Shown: positions 59,509-64,000 of the stretch, one piece after another
Position numbering within the stretch: the stretch's first letter is position 1
Layout: each line of letters begins with the position of its first letter
Origin: Prunus persica
Lineage: Eukaryota; Streptophyta; Magnoliopsida; Rosales; Rosaceae
Direction: 5' to 3'
Assembly: GCF_000346465.2 (NCBI RefSeq)
Contig: NC_034012.1
Location: 6,312,353 to 6,376,352, forward strand
Length of the DNA: 64,000 nt
The notes under the pieces: generated by a model
The model's input: the letters and a program-made list of their open reading frames with translations, nothing else
Database searches by the model: none
Told to the model about the DNA's origin: nothing
Translations under genes and position numbers: made by a program

Positions 59509-59764
59509 GCTCATAGTTATTTTCGACGTCCATAGGCATCTTACCAGGTTAGTGGTCCATTCCATTTGATATTCCATAAGCTTTATTCTTCATTTTCCTT
59601 CGAACAATATTTCCCACCATTTGGCTCCACAAACTATCTTATCAAGCTATTATATGGGCTTGTTTTATAATAGTTCATAAATGTGATAGCGCTAATGCAT
59701 GAAATGAACATAAGCATCAGACCTAGATACATATGACAGCCAGGTTCCATTTAGGCAAATTTTC

Positions 59765-59808
<44 letters not shown>

Positions 59809-61328
59809 ATATTATTTGGTCCCTGATCACCTGGTTCTTTTCATTTCCATCTGTGTAGACCTGACGCAAAGGGTTATAGGATTAATCAAGCGTATGGGAG
59901 CAGAAGCACACCCAATACAAAAGAGAGTTTTATGTATGAATAAGATTGATTTAGTTGGGAAGAAGAAAGATTTATTAACAGTTGCCGAGCAATTCAAAGA
60001 TCTTCCTGGGTATGAAAGGTAAGGTTTCCTTGTAGAAAATGAGAGATGGGGTTTATTGTTTTCTTGGAACCCATGGTTCTTAAGAGTACATCTGACCATC
60101 TGTCTATTGTTTTAAAATGTATTGTTTGCTAAATGTCATATTCTACAACACTGCTATTTCTCTCACTTAATATCTGGTCAGAAATTTGAAAGACTATTAT
60201 AATTTTTAGTCTGAGTTTTTTTTCTTTTTTAACATATAATTTTTTATTTATGAGAGTGAGCCTTGGGTACAAGGATAAGGTTGTTCTTGTTCCATTTAAC
60301 CCATCCTGGACCCTGTAATGATGGTGGCCTCATGCGTTGGGCTCTCTGTTTTTTGTAGATGAATAGTTTTTATTAATAAGTTGGTCCTTCTAATCAGTGT
60401 AAGAAGCAATTATGTCTTTTGGGAACCCAATAAGGTTTGCTTATTGAAATTATAATTGGATTGCTAATCTTTGTGCACCTCCTTCTGTTTTCAAGTTTTG
60501 GTTTGAAAAAGTATTTTAAAATTTATCTTGATGGAGTAAAGCACCTAAACTAACTTATTTTCATGAATCTGCTTATCTTTCTAGCTAATGTTACGCTGTG
60601 TACTAGATCCCACATCTCAGTTCTTCTGTGGGTTTTTATGTTTAGGCTGTCAAAAGATCTTGGGAGGAAGATCCATTCATCATGACTGAGGAAGTAATGA
60701 AGAATATATCATTAGAAGTTGTCCGAGAAAGGCTGTTAGGACATGTCCATCAGGTAAAGATTCAGCGACTTTTGTATGTACTTTGAGGCTATTATTTCTG
60801 TCTGCTCAACGATTCTCTCCACGGTCTCAAAATAAGCAATTTGAGAATCTTAAATAATGACAATCTCTGCTTATTCTAGGAAATCCCATACGGTATTGAA
60901 CATCGGTTGATGGACTGGAAGGAGTTGCGAGATGGCTCTCTTCGGATTGAACAGTATCTTATCACTCCCAAAATTAAGTCAACGCAAGATTCTTGTAGGA
61001 AAGAAGGGCTGTAAAATAGGGTAAATACTGAAGTCCTAGTTTCAGCATCTGTTTTGCTCTTCTGTAACTTTCACAACATTTGACTATTTGTTCAAAATTT
61101 TAACAAAAAGAAGACATTTGTTTTAGGTTATTTTTACTGCGAACTTATTGATGTACTTCACCCTTTGCTTAAGAGTTGTATCCTAGCTACTTGGGCACTT
61201 TTAAGTAATTAGAACATATTGGAATCATTATTTTACTTCTTACACAAATGGTCTGAAATACATTCTTTTGGAACAGGAGAATAGGCATGGAAGCTAATGA
61301 GGAGCTAAGGTCCATCTTCAAGAGGGAT
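59509..61328 (+). pseudogene. Partial, frameshifted copy of ERG (end of exon 3 to mid exon 8)
   Basis: Starts inside ERG exon 3 (from GCTCATAGTTATTTTCGACG; exon piece to 59547) and follows the ERG exon/intron order: exon 4 at 59859-60018, exon 6 at 60646-60753, exon 7 at 60880-61020, exon 8 start at 61277. Exon 5 with parts of both adjoining introns is deleted near 60112. Exon 4 has one extra A after GACGCAA and exon 7 one extra A in CCCAAAATT, each causing a frameshift. Introns are nearly identical to the ERG introns, so this is a recent DNA-level duplication, not a processed copy. Codons for the P-loop are absent; NKID and part of the KH region remain. It ends where a copia LTR begins. Confidence 0.93.
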
Positions 61329-61534
61329 TACTCAAAATAATTAGGGTTTAAAACTGATATGTTTATTCTTCTCTCCAAGAAGAATATATATACTACATAC
61401 AAAGTGGTTACAAATAGGAAATATGTACAAAATCTCCTAATTCTACTCAAATTAGATAATTACAATAAAATATAAATTTTATTCCTAATAGAAACAAATT
61501 ATATTCCTAATAGGAACGTTGACTCACGCCAACA
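61329..61534 (-). repeat. 3' LTR of the second copia element (about 206 bp), inserted in ERG-copy exon 8
   Basis: The ERG sequence AAGAGGGAT changes abruptly to TACTCAAAATAATTAGGG at 61329. The other LTR end is CACGCCAACA followed by CTCCTCCTCAAG, the same junction as in the first copia element. The expected TG at the left end is not intact. Confidence 0.75.
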
Positions 61535-64000
61535 CTCCTCCTCAAGTTGGTGCATAGATATCGGTAATGCCCAACTTGTCAAGTGAGTCTTCAAATCGGC
61601 GCTTTGACACGGCATGGGTCAACATATATGCAAGCTGCTCTAAAGAAGGCACAAAAGGTATAGAAATTAACTTATGCTCCAACTTCTCCTTAATGAAATG
61701 TCGATCAACTTCTACATGCTTAGTTCGATCATGTTGCACCGGATTGTTAGCAATTTTCAAATGCAGACTGATTATTACAGTGGAGCTTTGTAGCATGATT
61801 CGGTCTAAAATCAATTTCAGTAAGTAACCACCTCAACCACAGTATTTCACAAACCCCTTGGGCAATCCCTCTGTACTTAGACTCTGCAGAGGACTGAGAC
61901 ACAACATTTTGCTTCTTGCTACGCCATGTAACTAGGTTACCACCAACAAAAGTGAAGTAACTTGATGTAGAACGTCTATCTGTAATATTCCCTGCATAAT
62001 CTGCGTCAGTGTAACTTTCTAGATCCAAGTGACTATTTTTCTTAAATAATAAACCTCTGCCAGGAGCAGACTTTAAGTAACTCAGAATACGCATCACATC
62101 AGCCATATGATCCTCACTAGGTGAATGCATAAATTAGCTAGCAACGCTTACAGCATAGGCAATATCAGGACGTGTGAATGATAAATAAATCAATCTCCCA
62201 ACCAACTTTTGGTATCTTTCTCTGTTAGTTGGGACCTGATCCACATAAACACCAAGTTTATGATTCTCAACAATAAGTGTATCAGCTGGTTTACAGTCAA
62301 GCATTCCAATATCTGCTAGCAGGTCCATGACATACTTCCTTTGTGAAAGAAATAAGCCATGTTTAGATCGAGTGACTTCCACTCCTAGAAAATATTTCAG
62401 ACTACCCAAATCTTTCATCTCAAATTCAGATGCTAAATGTTTCTGCAGTCCTTCGATTTCTATAGTATCATCACCAGTCACAATCATATCATCAACATAA
62501 ATAATCAACAAAGTAACCTTACCAGCCCTATGTTTAATGAATAGAGTATGATCAATATTGGCCTGTTGGTAACCAAACTTCTTCATGGCTGTGGTAAATC
62601 TGCCAAACCATGCCCGAGGAAACTACTTTAACCCGTACAGCGCCTTTTTCAATTTGCACACGTTCCTCATTTCACCGGTAACCCCTTACCCTGGTGGAAG
62701 ACGACTCATGTACACTTCTTCTTCTAGTTCACCATGTAAGAATGCATTTTTTACATCAAATTGTCTCAGGGTCTAATCCAAGTTTACTGCTAAGGACAAC
62801 AAAACTCTGACAATATTCATCTTAGCCACAGGTGCAAAAGTATCATGATAATCAACTCCATATGTCTGAGTGAACCATTTAGCTACTAATCTTGCCTTGT
62901 ACCTCTCCATAGTACCATATTCATTATATTTAACTGTAAACACTCATCTGCATCCTACATGCTTCTTTCCCTTTGGTAAACCAACAATGTCTCATGTATT
63001 ATTTTTTTGCAACACCTCCATTTTAATATTCATGGCTTCAGCTCACTTTGGATAATTAAATGCCTCATCAACACGGGTTGGAATTTTAATATTATCCATT
63101 CTGGTCACAAACGCTTTGCACTCAAGAGATAACCTGTAATCAGACACATAATGGGCAATAGCATATCTCGCTTTGCCTTTTGGTGAGTAACGATCAGGTG
63201 GAACCCCACGGTTTCGTCTAGGCAGTAAAACATAAGAATTATCAGAAGTAAGAATAGAAGCACTTACCTCAGGAATATCTAGGGGAGCTTGATTGGGTAA
63301 TATTAGAGAAGCTTCATAGGGGCAATCGGTTCAGTGACAGTAGTGACATCAGTTAAAATAGCAGGTTCAACTAGTGTAGCAGGTTCAGCCGGTGTAGCAG
63401 GTTCAACAGGTTCGGTCAGTTCTTCCCTTTGTATCAAACTATCCAATACTACTCCCCCTTGTAAATCTAGCCAGTTATGTCCTTCACTACTAATCTCCCC
63501 CTGAAGGACATGCTTGGGTGTATTAAAGAAGAACATTTCATCCTCAATAAAGATAAAATCCATAGAGACATATAGACGTCAGGTTGCAGGATGATAGCAT
63601 CGGTAGCCTTTCTGATAAGGAGAGAAACCCAAAAAGACATAGCGGAGAGCACATGGGTCCAACTTACTCTTCTGATTATGATGGAGGTGAACATAGACGA
63701 CACAACCAAACAACTTTGGAGACAGAGTCAGCATAGAAGAGGCATAGATGTAATGGGTCAGTACCTGCATATGAGTTTGGAAATTCAAAACTCGTGAAGG
63801 TAGACGATTCAAGAGATAGACTGCATAGGTAACAACATCCATCCAGAACTGCTTTGGAACTGATGCACCAAGCAGCAGAGCATAGGTAGCAGCAAGGATC
63901 TGCCCATTTTTACGTTCAGCAACCTCATTCTGTTGTGGTGTTTAAGGGCACGTAGTCTCATGGAGTACACCCTTGGTGTTAAAAAAAATGGGATAACGCC
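61329..64000 (-). mobile_element. Second Ty1-copia retrotransposon, truncated by the right window edge
   Basis: LTR at 61329-61534, then a purine tract on the minus strand (GAGGAGGAG), RNase H/C-terminal pol (62130-61542; DADYAGNITDRRSTS, RSKKQNVVSQSSAESKYRG), reverse transcriptase (62586-62134 and further pieces to about 63250; IYVDDMIVTGDD, FTRPDIAYAVSVAS), an acidic/proline-alanine linker (63303-63563) and integrase C-terminal region (63842-63579; LPSRVLNFQT, LDPCALRYVFLGFSPYQKGY). Several stops and frameshifts split the polyprotein, for example a TAG in the RT/RNase H link at 62131-62133. Gag, protease and the other LTR would be beyond base 64000. It is the same broad lineage as the element at 44.6-49.6 kb but clearly diverged. 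Confidence 0.9.

Overview
Nuclear DNA of a flowering plant, a eudicot. The genes carry many GT-AG introns, the spacers are AT-rich with CT/GA/TA microsatellites, and there are Ty1-copia retrotransposons, MITEs and a tandem array of intronless EIX2-type leucine-rich-repeat receptor-like proteins. A Rosaceae-like woody plant is plausible, but this is a weak inference and no species is claimed.

Layout. (1) 1-436, minus strand: 5' end of a QRT3-type polygalacturonase (GH28) running off the left edge. (2) 6458-9889, plus: a complete 12-exon allantoate amidohydrolase (AAH). (3) 10.3-26.2 kb: a tandem segmental duplication with three RLP copies on the minus strand, two intact and one a pseudogene, with shared flanks and two MITE copies. 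(4) 26.4-33.4 kb: two complete ZIP metal transporters and, between them, a truncated ZIP relic that ends in an inverted copy of its own exon-1 sequence. (5) 35560-37600: a V-ATPase assembly factor of the VMA21 type. (6) 38639-56723: SUF4, ERG (mitochondrial Era-like GTPase) and UFO (F-box). A degraded copia element sits between SUF4 and ERG, and its right LTR carries a MULE-type foldback element that itself contains a smaller MITE. (7) 59509-64000: a partial, frameshifted copy of ERG, cut off by a second copia element that runs off the right edge.

Gene relations. From recall of the Arabidopsis map, QRT3 and AAH are near neighbours on chromosome 4, and UFO, ERG and SUF4 are consecutive on chromosome 1. 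The window therefore looks like two conserved gene blocks separated by a fast-evolving RLP and ZIP zone. Otherwise the genes are independent housekeeping, developmental or defence functions and do not form one pathway.

Most interesting signal: the ZIP relic at 29659-29894. It keeps a ZIP-like promoter with a zinc-response-like motif, has lost its ATG and most of the gene, and holds a hairpin with 45-nt arms (about 80% matched). One arm is perfectly complementary over 20 nt to the mRNA of the downstream intact ZIP gene. This is the configuration expected of a young, target-derived MIRNA or siRNA locus. It is a hypothesis from sequence only. I found no other candidate for an undescribed system.
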